In this document: positions 8,370-18,943 of the stretch, in pieces
Layout of the letters: every line of letters starts with the position of its first letter
Numbering within the stretch: position 1 is the stretch's first letter
DNA from: Thermohalobaculum sp039817245
GTDB taxonomy: Bacteria; Pseudomonadota; Alphaproteobacteria; Rhodobacterales; Rhodobacteraceae
Reading direction: 5' to 3'
Assembly (NCBI GenBank): GCA_039817245.1
Contig: JBCBWF010000007.1
Span: forward strand, 1-38,929
Length of the DNA: 38,929 nt
The notes under the pieces: generated by a model
The model's database searches: none
What the model was told of the DNA's origin: nothing
The model's input: only the letters and a program-made list of their open reading frames with translations
Program-made: the position numbers and the translations under genes

Positions 8370-8391
8370 GACGCGGGTGGGTGCGGCCGCA
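8370..8391 (+). repeat. Solitary repeat core
   Basis: The sequence GCGGGTGGGTGCGGCCGCA shares the GTGGG...GCGGCCGCA block of the element ends at 7187 and 21768, but the first bases read GACGCGGG instead of GTCGTGGG and no GTTC box lies 19 bp upstream. It looks like a decayed single end. Confidence 0.45.
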
Positions 8392-8473
8392 GGGGTGGTG
8401 CAGGGGCGTCGGCAAGCGCCGCGGCCGCACGGCCCGGACGTCCGCGCGATGCGGCGGTCGCTCGGGCCGGTGT

Positions 8474-8487
8474 GACAGAAATCTGTC
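8474..8487. promoter_or_regulatory. Palindrome GACAGA-AA-TCTGTC
   Basis: A perfect 6-bp inverted repeat with a 2-bp centre, 54 bp before the DUF1194 gene start. Its size and position fit an operator for a dimeric regulator, but no regulator is identified. Confidence 0.35.
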
Positions 8488-8541
8488 GCGACCTGCAGGA
8501 AAGTCTCGACGCGGAGGGCGGTTACGCGTCACACTCCTGAG

Positions 8542-9387
8542 ATGAAGCGGTTTTTGCAAAGGCTTGCCATAGCGCTCGCCCTCGGCTCCGGCGGGGCCTG
8601 GACCGAGCCCGCGCACGCCGACGCCCCGGTTCGCGTCGATGTCGAGCTCCTGCTGGCCGTCGATGTCTCGCGCTCCATGACCCCGCGCGAACTCGAGATC
8701 CAGCGCCGCGGCTATGCCGAGGCGCTCGTGAGCCCCGATGTGATCGACGTGATGAGCGGCGGCGGCACCGGCCGCGTCGCCATCGCCTATGTGGAATGGG
8801 CCGGCACCCATTCGCAGCGCGTGATCGTGGACTGGACGCTCATCCGCGGGCGCGCCGATGCGGAGGCCTTCGCGGCGAAGCTCACCGCCGAGTTCAACTC
8901 CGCGCTGCGGCGCACCTCGATCTCCGGGATCCTCGACTATGCGGCGGGCGCCTTCGAGGAGAACGGCTTCGCGGGCGCGCGCCGGGTCGTGGACATCTCC
9001 GGCGACGGGCCGAACAACCAGGGCCGCCCCGTGACCGCGGCGCGCGACGCGCTGCTCGCCGGCGGGATCACCATCAACGGGCTGCCGCTCATGACCCGCG
9101 AGGGGATGGGCGCGCAGTGGCATCTCGACGATCTCGACGCCTATTACCGCGACTGCGTGATCGGCGGGCCGATGGCCTTCGTGCTGCCGGTGCTGGACTG
9201 GGCGCATTTCCCCACCGCGGTGCGGCGCAAGCTCATCCTGGAGCTGGCCGGCCGGATGCCCGAGCCAGAACCTGTGCCAGAGCCCGAGCCCGAGCGAGAC
9301 GCGCTGCCGCTGCGCCGCGCCTCCGGCGGCTATGACTGCTTGATCGGCGAGAAGATCTGGCAGGAGATGATGGGCGACTGGAACTAG
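8542..9387 (+). CDS. DUF1194 secreted von Willebrand-like protein
   Basis: A 281-residue protein with a signal peptide (residues 1-26, ending AHA before DAPV) followed by a von Willebrand A-like fold typical of DUF1194. The metal-binding DxSxS motif is present as DVSRS at 41-45, within LLLAVDVSRSM, and a second conserved strand is VVDISGDGPNN near 150. A Pro-Glu repeat (PEPEPVPEPEPE, about 237-250) forms a spacer before a C-terminal piece. Expected location is periplasmic or outside the cell. The biological role of DUF1194 is not established. It is followed after 39 bp by the acetamidase gene, possibly co-transcribed. Confidence 0.85.
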   Translation: MKRFLQRLAIALALGSGGAWTEPAHADAPVRVDVELLLAVDVSRSMTPRELEIQRRGYAEALVSPDVIDVMSGGGTGRVAIAYVEWAGTHSQRVIVDWTLIRGRADAEAFAAKLTAEFNSALRRTSISGILDYAAGAFEENGFAGARRVVDISGDGPNNQGRPVTAARDALLAGGITINGLPLMTREGMGAQWHLDDLDAYYRDCVIGGPMAFVLPVLDWAHFPTAVRRKLILELAGRMPEPEPVPEPEPERDALPLRRASGGYDCLIGEKIWQEMMGDWN

Positions 9388-9426
9388 CCCGCACCCGCCC
9401 CCACCCCCTCGCCGATCGGAGGCCCG

Positions 9427-10383
9427 ATGTCCACGCGCCACGAGCTGCCTGCCTTCCCGCAGAACATCCACTGGGGGGCGCATGACGCGGCGCTGCCGCC
9501 CGTCCTGCACATCGCCTCGGGCGACACGGTGCGCCTGCATGCCTGGGCCGCGGGCGATATGAGCACCCTGCCGCCGGAGCGCGCGCTGGTGCAGCCGGGC
9601 CATCTGGAGGCCATCGCGAAATGCACCCGGCTCGGCAGCACGCATATGCTCACCGGGCCCGTGCATGTGGCCGGCGCGGAGCCCGGCGACGTGCTGGAGA
9701 TCGAGATCCAGGAGATCGACCTGCACGACCGCTGGGGCTTCGTGATGGTGCGCCCCCTTGCGGGCACGCTGCCGGGCGAGTTCGACCGCCGCCGCATCAT
9801 CCATCCCGAGATCGACATCTCCCGGCGCACCGCGCGCCTGCCCTGGGGCACCGAGATCGCGCTCCGCCCCTTCTTCGGCGTCGTGGCGGTGGCGCCGCCG
9901 CCCCATTGGGGCCGGCTCTCCAGCATCCAGCCGCGCAAGTTCGGCGGCAACATGGACAACAAGGAGCTGCAGGCGGGCTCCACGCTCTACCTGCCGGTCT
10001 TCACCGAGGGGGCGCTCTTCTCGGCGGGCGACGGGCACGGGGTGCAGGGCGATGGCGAGGTCTGCATCACCGCGCTGGAGACCGGGCTGAGCGGCACCTT
10101 CCGGCTCACCGTGCGCAAGGATCTGGACTATGCCTACCCGTTCGCCGAGACCCCGGACCATCTCGTCAGCATGGGTATGAACGAGGACCTGGACGAGGCC
10201 GCCCGGATCGCCGTGCGCGAGATGATCGCGCATATCTGCCGGCGCACCACGCTCGACCGGGAGGAGGCCTATATGCTCTGCTCGCTTCAGGGCGATCTGC
10301 GGGTGACGCAGACGGTGGACGAGCAGAAGGGCTGCCACATGATGCTCGCAAAATCGCTCCTCCAGCCGGCGCGGGCGGGCTGA
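9427..10383 (+). CDS. Acetamidase/formamidase family amidase
   Basis: A 318-residue member of the FmdA/AmdA family, which hydrolyses formamide, acetamide or similar short amides to ammonia and the acid. Visible family features are the N-terminal IHWGAHDAALPPVLHI, the motif GPVHVAGAEPGDVLEIEI near residue 78, the glycine-rich RKFGGNMDNKELQAGSTLYLPV near 170, and ALFSAGDGHGVQGDGEVCITALE near 197. A GGAGG site precedes the ATG. The protein has no signal peptide and should be cytoplasmic. The substrate cannot be fixed from sequence; no amide transporter is adjacent. Confidence 0.88.
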   Translation: MSTRHELPAFPQNIHWGAHDAALPPVLHIASGDTVRLHAWAAGDMSTLPPERALVQPGHLEAIAKCTRLGSTHMLTGPVHVAGAEPGDVLEIEIQEIDLHDRWGFVMVRPLAGTLPGEFDRRRIIHPEIDISRRTARLPWGTEIALRPFFGVVAVAPPPHWGRLSSIQPRKFGGNMDNKELQAGSTLYLPVFTEGALFSAGDGHGVQGDGEVCITALETGLSGTFRLTVRKDLDYAYPFAETPDHLVSMGMNEDLDEAARIAVREMIAHICRRTTLDREEAYMLCSLQGDLRVTQTVDEQKGCHMMLAKSLLQPARAG

Positions 10384-10423
10384 GGGGGGCGAAGGCGCGC
10401 GCGCCAGGGCGCATCCGCCAGCC

Positions 10424-10987
10424 ATGGATATCGCTGCGCTGCGAGCGCGATACGAGCGGAAGTTCACGGCGCGCGGCCGCCTCGGCGACCTCGCGAGGGC
10501 GGCGGGCTTCGTGGGGCTCTACGCGGTCTTCGCCGCGCTGCCCGGGCCGCTGCACCCGGTCGTGATGACCCTGCTGGTGGTGGTGCTGGGGGTGAGCCTG
10601 CGCTTCGCCCTCACCGATGCGGAGCTGCGCGCGCATCCGGCCGCGGGGGCGGCGGCGCTGCTCACCGTGCTCGGCGTTGCGGGGTATGTGGCGAGCCTGA
10701 ACGATCCGCTGGCGATGCAGCGGCTCCTGACCTTCGGGCCGCTCCTCCTCTTCGTCTGCGACGCCCTGGCGGCGCTCGGCGCGAGGGCGCTGGCGGCGCG
10801 CGGCGAGATCGACGACCGGCGGGCCTTCGGGCTGCAGCGGAGCCTCTCGGCCCTCTCCTCCCTCGCGCTCGCCGCGCTGAACGAGGCGGCGCTGATGGCC
10901 GGGAGTGACTGGGGCTGGGTGGCCGCGATGGCCCTCGGCATGCTCGTCCTCGGCCGCCTCTTCGCCTGGACGGCGCTCCGCGTCTAG
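10424..10987 (+). CDS. Small membrane protein, unknown
   Basis: A 187-residue protein with about five hydrophobic segments, approximately 26-42, 45-60, 74-92, 104-120 and 163-182, separated by short charged loops. I do not recognise a family; the pattern is loosely like intracellular septation-type membrane proteins, but no diagnostic motif is seen. It starts 40 bp after the amidase on the same strand, without a strong ribosome site, so it may be co-transcribed. Uniform GC-rich codon use supports it as real coding sequence. Confidence 0.6.
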   Translation: MDIAALRARYERKFTARGRLGDLARAAGFVGLYAVFAALPGPLHPVVMTLLVVVLGVSLRFALTDAELRAHPAAGAAALLTVLGVAGYVASLNDPLAMQRLLTFGPLLLFVCDALAALGARALAARGEIDDRRAFGLQRSLSALSSLALAALNEAALMAGSDWGWVAAMALGMLVLGRLFAWTALRV

Positions 10988-11069
10988 CTCCCCCGCCCCG
11001 GCCCCGGCGCCTGAGGGGGCCGTCGCACCAGCGATAGGCGCTGCAGCCGGCCCTCAGTTCTCGGCCATA

Positions 11070-11090
11070 CCTGCACGAGCCGAGTGCAGG
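11070..11090. repeat. 7-bp inverted repeat CCTGCAC-N7-GTGCAGG
   Basis: A perfect 7-bp stem with a 7-base loop, 80 bp after the membrane protein gene. It has no T-run. It may be a weak terminator or an operator. Confidence 0.35.
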
Positions 11091-11175
11091 GAGGAATTCG
11101 CCGGTCTTATCAGCGCCCAAGCGGCGAAATCTCAGGGCCAAGGCAACCGCCGGCGTTGCGCAATACTATGCTTTT

Positions 11176-11233
11176 GTTCATGAAATGTTCGAGCTTGTCG
11201 CGACCATAATGTCGTGGGTGGGCGCGGGCGCGA
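11176..11233 (+). repeat. Solitary LexA-like box plus GC core
   Basis: GTTCATGAAATGTTC (11176-11190) is a perfect GTTC-N7-GTTC box. After 20 bp comes AATGTCGTGGGTGGGCGCGG, continuing to 11233. This core is closest to the left end of the second paired element (21639-21663, reverse complement), differing at about two positions. No opposite-facing partner was found upstream. It lies 120 bp before the small gene at 11353. Confidence 0.5.
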
Positions 11234-11352
11234 GGAGCAGCGCGCCGTGCACTCCACCAGCGCCGTCTGTGAGACTTGGGACAGCGGGGCCAAGTCCATG
11301 TCCGCATGTTGTCGCCTAGGTCGGTATTGACCACACCCCGGAGAGTGATCCG

Positions 11353-11541
11353 ATGAGCCTCAACGACCAGATTTCCGCCGACGGTTTCGTATTCAAGACC
11401 GAAGACGGCGGCAAGTTGCTTGAGCTGCCGACAGTCGAGACACCTTTCGATTTCGATCTCGCAACGATCGAGATGGCGGAAGATCACTCAAATATAAAGT
11501 TGTCCGCGCGCCGCTTCTCGGTCGAGTGCAATGAAGAGTAA
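11353..11541 (+). CDS. Small acidic protein, unknown
   Basis: A 62-residue open frame starting MSLNDQISADGFVFKTEDGG and ending SVECNEE. It is acidic, with one cysteine five residues from the end, no hydrophobic segment and no low-complexity bias, and its codon use is less GC-extreme than its neighbours. A good ribosome site (CGGAGAG) lies 7 bp before the ATG. I recognise no family. A box-plus-core repeat lies upstream and a convergent Stf0-type sulfotransferase downstream. The size and C-terminal composition leave open a peptide-precursor role, but no modifying enzyme is adjacent that would support it. Confidence 0.55.
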   Translation: MSLNDQISADGFVFKTEDGGKLLELPTVETPFDFDLATIEMAEDHSNIKLSARRFSVECNEE

Positions 11542-11634
11542 GCGTCGAATACTATCGACGAGCTGCTGTGGATTTGAGCGGCGGAGCTGTCCTCTGCCGG
11601 GATCGGAGCGCGGAGTGAGCGCCCCGCCAGCGCC

Positions 11635-12396
11635 CTAGCGCGCGGCCAGATCGGCGGCGAGGCGCGCGGCCCAGGCCTCGTTCGTGCTGTCCGCGAGCTT
11701 CGCGACTGCGGGGACCACGCCGCGCGCCGCAGCGGGATCGAGCCCGAGGCCCGTCAGCGTCGCCCGCAGCACCGCGAGCGGATCGGCGGCAAGCGCGTCG
11801 TAGCTGAGCCGCAGCGGCGCGATCCCTTCGCGCTCGAACCAGCCCTCCCAGCCGCGGTCATAGGCCGTCATCTCGTCGAAACAGGCCATGAGCGCCGCGG
11901 CGTCGTAGGCCGGCTCCCGCGGCGGTGCGAGGCGCTCCAGCTCCGTCCCGTCCGGCGCGGCATGCCAGAGACCGGACTGCCGGGCCTTCACATAGGACAC
12001 CGCCTGGCGAAGCTTGTCGCTGCGCGTGAGGTGAATGTAGCGCGTCTTGCCGAAGACCGCCCGGATCCGTGCTGCGTCCCCGGCAATTTCCGGTCGCAGC
12101 GCCGCCAGCCGGCCGAGGAAGAAGTCGACGCTGTGCCGCTGCAGCCTGAGGCCGAAGGGGCCCGCGCCCCGGCTGCCCTTCGCGATGGCGGCGCGGAAGA
12201 CCGAGGCCAGCACGGCCTGCTCCGCCATGCCCGGCGCCGGGCTCAGCCCGAAACGCGCCTGCCAAGCCTCGACGGACGGCTCGTGAAACCACGAGCCGGG
12301 ATTGCCCGCGACACCCGTCGCCGCGAGCAGCTTGCAGAGCAGCGTGCTGCCGCTCCGCGGTGCTGTGCAGATCACATAGGCGTCGTATGGGGGCAT
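11635..12396 (-). CDS. Stf0-type sulfotransferase
   Basis: A 253-residue PAPS-dependent sulfotransferase of the Stf0 kind, which in mycobacteria sulfates trehalose. The PAPS loop is CTAPRSGSTLLCKLL (residues 10-24), followed by the family-typical GNPGSWFHEPSVEAW. The RYIHLTRSDKLRQAVSYVKARQSGLWH segment near 118-145 includes the second PAPS contact. C-terminal ADSTNEAWAARL matches the usual end. No trehalose gene is nearby, so the acceptor is unknown. It is convergent with the small gene at 11353. Confidence 0.85.
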   Translation of the reverse strand: MPPYDAYVICTAPRSGSTLLCKLLAATGVAGNPGSWFHEPSVEAWQARFGLSPAPGMAEQAVLASVFRAAIAKGSRGAGPFGLRLQRHSVDFFLGRLAALRPEIAGDAARIRAVFGKTRYIHLTRSDKLRQAVSYVKARQSGLWHAAPDGTELERLAPPREPAYDAAALMACFDEMTAYDRGWEGWFEREGIAPLRLSYDALAADPLAVLRATLTGLGLDPAAARGVVPAVAKLADSTNEAWAARLAADLAAR

Positions 12397-12631
12397 CGGC
12401 TCGGGCTTCGCGCGCTCGCGCCTCGATAGCCCGGCGGCGGCGCGTTGTCATGCGCAGCGGCGGGCTCGATTGATGTGCTGCGGTGGGGCTGGTAGCCTCT
12501 GCAGGCGCGCCGGGGGGCGCCGCCGGTCCGCGGGAAGGACAGAAGTCCCCCCCCAACACTGCCGGAGCGGTTCCGAACCGAACCCAGACCCGTCGCAGCG
12601 GACACCGGGTCGTCCGACAGGGGAGGTTCGC

Positions 12632-13720
12632 ATGCCCACCAAACGTCTCACGGCGAAGGCCGATATCGACCATCTGAAGCACCAGGCGAAGGACCTGCTG
12701 CGCGCCCTGCGCCGCGGCGAGCGGGCAGCCTGCCAGCGGGTAAGGGAATTCCATCCGGGTCACGCCGCGGCGGGCGCGCCCACCGGCGGGGCCTTCACGC
12801 TCGGCGACGCCCAGCTCACGATCGCGCGCGAACACGGCTTCGCGAGCTGGCCGCGCCTGCGCGCCGCGGTGCTCGGCGGGGAGGCGGCGGCCCTCGACCT
12901 GCCCCATCACGAGCGCATCGAGGATGTCGCCTTCCGCCGGGCCGTGGATCTCATCGACGAGGGCGATGCGGCGGGGCTCGCGCGGCATCTCGAACAGCAT
13001 CCCGGGCTCGCCGGGGCGCGTGTGCGCTTCGAGGGAGGCAACTATTTCCGCGAGCCTGCGCTCCTCGAATTCGTGGCAGAGAACCCGATCCGGCACGCCA
13101 CGCTGCCCGCCACGATCCTCGACGCGGTGGAGGTGCTGCTGCGCGCAGGCCCCCCGGCGGGCGCTGTGGAGGCGACGCTCGGCCTCGTCGCCTCCGGCCG
13201 GGTGGCGCGCGAATGCGGGGTGCAGGGCGCGCTCATCGCGCGGCTCGTCGCGGCGGGGGCTGCGCCGGACGCCGCGATGTCCACCGCGCTCGGCCACGGC
13301 GAGTTCGCAGCCGCCGAGGCGCTGATCGCGGCGGGGGCGGCGGTGGATCTCGCCGTCGCCTCGGCGCTCGGCCGCGCCGGGGCCGCGCGCGCCTGCCTGG
13401 CCGACGCCCCGCCCGAGCGGCGCCACCGCGCGCTCGCGCTCGCCGCCCAGCACGGCCATGCGGAGATCGTCGCCCTGCTGCTCGCCGCGGGCGAGGCGCC
13501 GAGCCGCTACAACCCGCCGGGTGCCCATGCCCATTCGACGCCGCTGCACCAAGCCGCCCTGGCCGGCTGGGCGGATGTGGTGCGCGTGCTGGTGGAGGGC
13601 GGGGCGGATACCGGACTGCGCGATCTGCACCACAACGCGACCGCCCTCGGCTGGGCGCTCCATGCCGGGCGGAGCGAGATCGCCGACTATCTGCGCCCCC
13701 GCACGGGCGAGGCCGTCTGA
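12632..13720 (+). CDS. Ankyrin-repeat protein
   Basis: A 362-residue soluble protein. The N-terminal 80 residues (LKHQAKDLLRALRRGE ... FTLGDAQLTIAREHGFASWPRLRAAV) are a recurring header of bacterial ankyrin proteins. The C-terminal 130 residues contain ankyrin-like helices, for example AAQHGHAEIVALLLAAGE and HQAALAGWADVVRVLVEGGAD. Such repeats mediate protein contacts; no catalytic motif is seen. The start at 12632 was chosen because GGGAGG lies 6 bp upstream and the header begins there; the frame is open further upstream but low quality. Partner unknown. Confidence 0.82.
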   Translation: MPTKRLTAKADIDHLKHQAKDLLRALRRGERAACQRVREFHPGHAAAGAPTGGAFTLGDAQLTIAREHGFASWPRLRAAVLGGEAAALDLPHHERIEDVAFRRAVDLIDEGDAAGLARHLEQHPGLAGARVRFEGGNYFREPALLEFVAENPIRHATLPATILDAVEVLLRAGPPAGAVEATLGLVASGRVARECGVQGALIARLVAAGAAPDAAMSTALGHGEFAAAEALIAAGAAVDLAVASALGRAGAARACLADAPPERRHRALALAAQHGHAEIVALLLAAGEAPSRYNPPGAHAHSTPLHQAALAGWADVVRVLVEGGADTGLRDLHHNATALGWALHAGRSEIADYLRPRTGEAV

Positions 13721-14035
13721 GGGCGAAAGATGCGAGGCGGCCCCGGGCGCGACCCGGGGCCTCCCCGGTCGTGCGCGGGGCGCCGGCTGCGGTGCGCGAG
13801 CCGCCCCCGGCGCGGCTTGCGGTTCGACCCCCGTCATCGGACAATGACGCTGTTTTGTGCAGGGGTCGCGCGGCGTCATCAGATCGTCGTCTTCGCGGCG
13901 ATACTCCGGCGCGCACGCCCGGGTGCGGATCTTGGGTGCGGATCTTGGACGCGGATATTGGCCGCGACCGATCGGGCGCAGGAGGGCCGGCGGGCGAGTG
14001 CCGTAGGCTGCGTCGGCAGGGAGAGGAAACCGGGC
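13721..14035. other. 315-bp gap before the AraC gene
   Basis: No gene supported. The stretch holds a 13-bp tandem array (13921-13959) described separately and ends in the ribosome site AGAGGAAA of the AraC regulator. The AraC reading frame is open upstream of its ATG, but the translation there is arginine-rich and lacks family similarity. Confidence 0.6.
13921..13959. repeat. Three 13-bp direct repeats upstream of araC-type gene
   Basis: GGGTGCGGATCTT occurs twice head to tail (13921-13933 and 13934-13946), followed by the variant GGACGCGGATATT (13947-13959). The array ends 76 bp before the AraC-type start codon. AraC proteins often bind direct repeats, so this could be an autoregulatory site; that is inference from position. 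Confidence 0.5.
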
Positions 14036-15049
14036 ATGAGTATGCAGGATGTGTCGGTGCAGGCCTACTGGGTGCGCGGCGTGGCCGAGCAGGTCGGCCG
14101 GGACTGCCCGGTCCTGCACCGCGCGCTCGCGACCGCGGAGATCCCGCACGACACCATCCACGGCGTGCCGGGCTTCATCACCTATCTGCAGGAGATGCGC
14201 TTTCTCGACGCCATGGCGGAGGCGAGCGGCAACGATCTCGTCGGCGCCGAGATGGGGCTGGGGATGGACCCGCGGCGCACCTCGCTGCTCTCCTATCTGC
14301 TCCTCAACTCGGCGACGCTGGCGGACGCGCTGCAGACGCTCACGCGCTATGTGCGCCTCGTGCGCCCGCTCGGCTCCATGCGCCTCGAGGAGGCGGGGCC
14401 CGGCGTGGCCATCGTGATCGAGAACGACGACCCGGTGGTCGATCTCAACCGCCAGCATGCGGAGTTCGCCGTGGCCGCCGCGCTCAGCGCCTTCCGGATC
14501 GCGACGGGCACGCCGCTGAAGGCGGCCGAGATCCACTTCGCCCATCCGCGCCGCGCGCGGGCGGAGGAGGTCGCGCGGCTGCTCAGCGCGCCGGTGAGCT
14601 TCGACACCGGCCGCCTCGAGATCGTGCTGGAACGCAGCACGCTGGCGCTGCCGCTGGTGGATGCGGACGCCTCGCTCCTCTGCATCCTCATCGCCCATGC
14701 CGAGCGGCTCCTGGAAGAGACGCGCAGCAAGGGCTCCGCCCTCCGCCACGAGATCGAGAAGGCGATCCTGCAGCGGCTCCAGCACGGTGTGCCCGCGAGT
14801 GCGGCGATCGCGCGCGAGCTCGGCCTCAGCGCGCGCACCGTCGCGCGGCGGCTGCAGGAGGAGGGGACGAGCTATCGCGAGGTCTGCGACACGCTGCGCC
14901 TGCGGCTGGCGCAGAGCTATCTGGGCGACCATTCGCTCAGCCTGCCGGAGATCGCCTTCCTGCTCGGCTATGCCGATCAGAGCAGCTTCACGACCGCCTT
15001 CAAGCGCATGACCGGCACCACGCCGGGGGGCTGGCGATCGGCGGCCTGA
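14036..15049 (+). CDS. AraC-family regulator with arabinose-binding-like domain
   Basis: A 337-residue transcription regulator. Residues 20-205 form the arabinose-binding-like sensor domain found in OruR/ArgR-type AraC proteins (AEMGLGMDPRRTSLLSYLLLNSATLADALQTLTRY). The C-terminal 100 residues contain the double helix-turn-helix, with ARELGLSARTVARRLQEEG and the signature LPEIAFLLGYADQSSFTTAFKRMTG. The ATG at 14036 follows a GAGAGGAAA site. Neighbours (ankyrin protein upstream, large repeat protein 252 bp downstream) do not reveal its target; the 13-bp repeats upstream may be its own operator. Confidence 0.9.
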   Translation: MSMQDVSVQAYWVRGVAEQVGRDCPVLHRALATAEIPHDTIHGVPGFITYLQEMRFLDAMAEASGNDLVGAEMGLGMDPRRTSLLSYLLLNSATLADALQTLTRYVRLVRPLGSMRLEEAGPGVAIVIENDDPVVDLNRQHAEFAVAAALSAFRIATGTPLKAAEIHFAHPRRARAEEVARLLSAPVSFDTGRLEIVLERSTLALPLVDADASLLCILIAHAERLLEETRSKGSALRHEIEKAILQRLQHGVPASAAIARELGLSARTVARRLQEEGTSYREVCDTLRLRLAQSYLGDHSLSLPEIAFLLGYADQSSFTTAFKRMTGTTPGGWRSAA

Positions 15050-15301
15050 GCGCCGCTGGCGTCGCGCCGGTGGCCCGGTTTGTGGTGATCTGCGCGCCGC
15101 CGGCGTCGCGTCCGTGGCGCGGTGTGTCGTGAATTTGTCGTAATTGGCGGATTCACCAAAATCCTTGGCAGTCTGCCGAAGGACGCCGAGGTATCCACAT
15201 CCCTAGATCTGTCCTGCGAGGTCAGCGGCTGCATGCGCCAAGAAGCGGCGCGGGGTGGCAGCGCTCTGGATCTCTACGATGCAGAACAGGGGTGTTAAAC
15301 G
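15050..15301. promoter_or_regulatory. Leader of the large repeat protein gene
   Basis: This 252-bp non-coding stretch is AT-richer around 15125-15175 and probably holds the promoter of the gene at 15302. An imperfect inverted repeat (TTGGCAG / CTGCCGAA, about 15163-15179) is visible. No strong ribosome site other than GGGGTG is seen before the ATG. Confidence 0.4.
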
Positions 15302-18088
<2,787 letters not shown>

Positions 18089-18096
18089 GGCCGGCC

Positions 18097-18121
18097 GACG
18101 GGCGGCGCGGCGCCGCCCGTC
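18097..18121 (+). terminator. 11-bp GC hairpin after the repeat protein
   Basis: GACGGGCGGCG pairs perfectly with CGCCGCCCGTC around a CGG loop, starting 9 bp after the stop codon. The tail is CTCCC rather than a T-run. It probably ends the transcript of the large gene. Confidence 0.65.
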
Positions 18122-18154
18122 TCCCAACCCAAGACAACAGTCATCGGTTTAAGC

Positions 18155-18176
18155 GCGGGGCCGCGACGGGCCCCGC
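18155..18176 (+). promoter_or_regulatory. Hairpin in the leader of the cold-shock gene
   Basis: GCGGGGCC pairs with GGCCCCGC around a 6-base loop, 30 bp before the cold-shock protein start. It may be a second terminator for the upstream gene or, if transcribed with the cold-shock gene, a structured 5' leader, as is common for cold-shock messages. Confidence 0.4.
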
Positions 18177-18206
18177 GTCTCCCGAGCGTTATTTGCGGAG
18201 GCAAAC

Positions 18207-18905
18207 ATGGAGGATGAACACGAGGGCCAGGTTTTCGAGCTGGCCGGGGTCGTGAAATGGTTCGACGGGGCGAAAGGCTACGGCTTCGCCCGGCTCTACG
18301 ACACCAACCGAGATGTGCTGCTGCCGGGGCGCTGCGTCACCACGCTGGACGGCATGGTGCCGGCGGAGGGCGCGCGGATCGTGGTGCGCGCGGTGATGAC
18401 GCCGGAGGGGCTGCGGGCGATCGAGCTCCTGGACGTGTCGGAGCTGGCCCGGGTGCAGCGGCATATCCCGGCCGAGAGCGCGCTGCCGGAGGGCAGCGAC
18501 GAGGCGGCAGGGCCGGTCCGGCCGGCGCGGGTGAAGTGGTTCGACCGTAAGCGCGGCTTCGGCTTCGTGAACGTGTTCGGGCTGGAGGGCGACATCTTCA
18601 TCCATATGGAGACGCTGCGCCAGGCGGGGTGGTCGACGCTGTTCGAGGGCGAGGCGGTGGCCTGCCGGATCCTGCCGGGCCCGCGCGGCGTGGTGGTGCA
18701 CGAGCTCTTCCCCTGGGATGTGCGGCTGGCGCGGCCGAGCGCGCGGGCGCAGGCCGGCAGGGCGGCGCGCATGGCCGAGGGCGTCGGGCAGAGCGCGGGC
18801 GACGGTGCGGGCGATGGCACGGATGACGGCGCGGCCGTGGGGCCGGCGCGGCCGGGGCGCGAATTCATCGTGGAGCGCAAGCGCGGTTGCGGTGGCGGCC
18901 GGTAG
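18207..18905 (+). CDS. Tandem cold-shock domain protein
   Basis: A 232-residue nucleic-acid-binding protein with two cold-shock domains. The first is at residues 10-78 (GVVKWFDGAKGYGFARLYD, a RNP1-like strand with YGFA in place of FGFI). The second is at 107-172 (RVKWFDRKRGFGFVNVFGLEGDIFIHMETL, with intact RNP1 GFGFV and RNP2 DIFIH). A Gly/Asp/Ala-rich flexible tail of about 55 residues follows, ending in a basic KRGCGGGR. A GCGGAGG site precedes the ATG. Double-domain cold-shock proteins of this type are common in alphaproteobacteria and act as RNA chaperones. Confidence 0.93.
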   Translation: MEDEHEGQVFELAGVVKWFDGAKGYGFARLYDTNRDVLLPGRCVTTLDGMVPAEGARIVVRAVMTPEGLRAIELLDVSELARVQRHIPAESALPEGSDEAAGPVRPARVKWFDRKRGFGFVNVFGLEGDIFIHMETLRQAGWSTLFEGEAVACRILPGPRGVVVHELFPWDVRLARPSARAQAGRAARMAEGVGQSAGDGAGDGTDDGAAVGPARPGREFIVERKRGCGGGR

Positions 18906-18943
18906 GTGGGGGCCCGAGGGGCTGGCGGGCGCGAGGCGCGCCC

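Larger units (their letters stand above)
8265..8541. other. Gap with element core and a palindrome
   Basis: No gene is supported here. It contains a solitary copy of the repeat core (8370-8391) without a recognisable GTTC box, and nearer the next gene the palindrome GACAGA-AA-TCTGTC (8474-8487). A GTGTGAC-like half site at 8470 is mirrored by GTCACAC just before the downstream start. The latter two may form the promoter/operator of the DUF1194 gene. Confidence 0.5.
10988..11352. other. 365-bp gap with a solitary box-plus-core element
   Basis: No gene supported. It holds an inverted repeat CCTGCAC-N7-GTGCAGG (11070-11090) and, in its second half, the box-plus-core element at 11176-11233. The 3' end carries the ribosome site GGAGAG (before 11353) for the small gene. 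Confidence 0.55.

Noticed and set aside
12470..12631. N-terminal extension of the ankyrin protein
   Set aside because: Extension is Cys/Arg/Gly-rich and unlike the family; the ATG at 12632 has a strong ribosome site and starts the known header.
13816..13845. tRNA-like word GGTTCGACCCC
   Set aside because: No acceptor stem, anticodon arm or matching 5' half could be formed around it.
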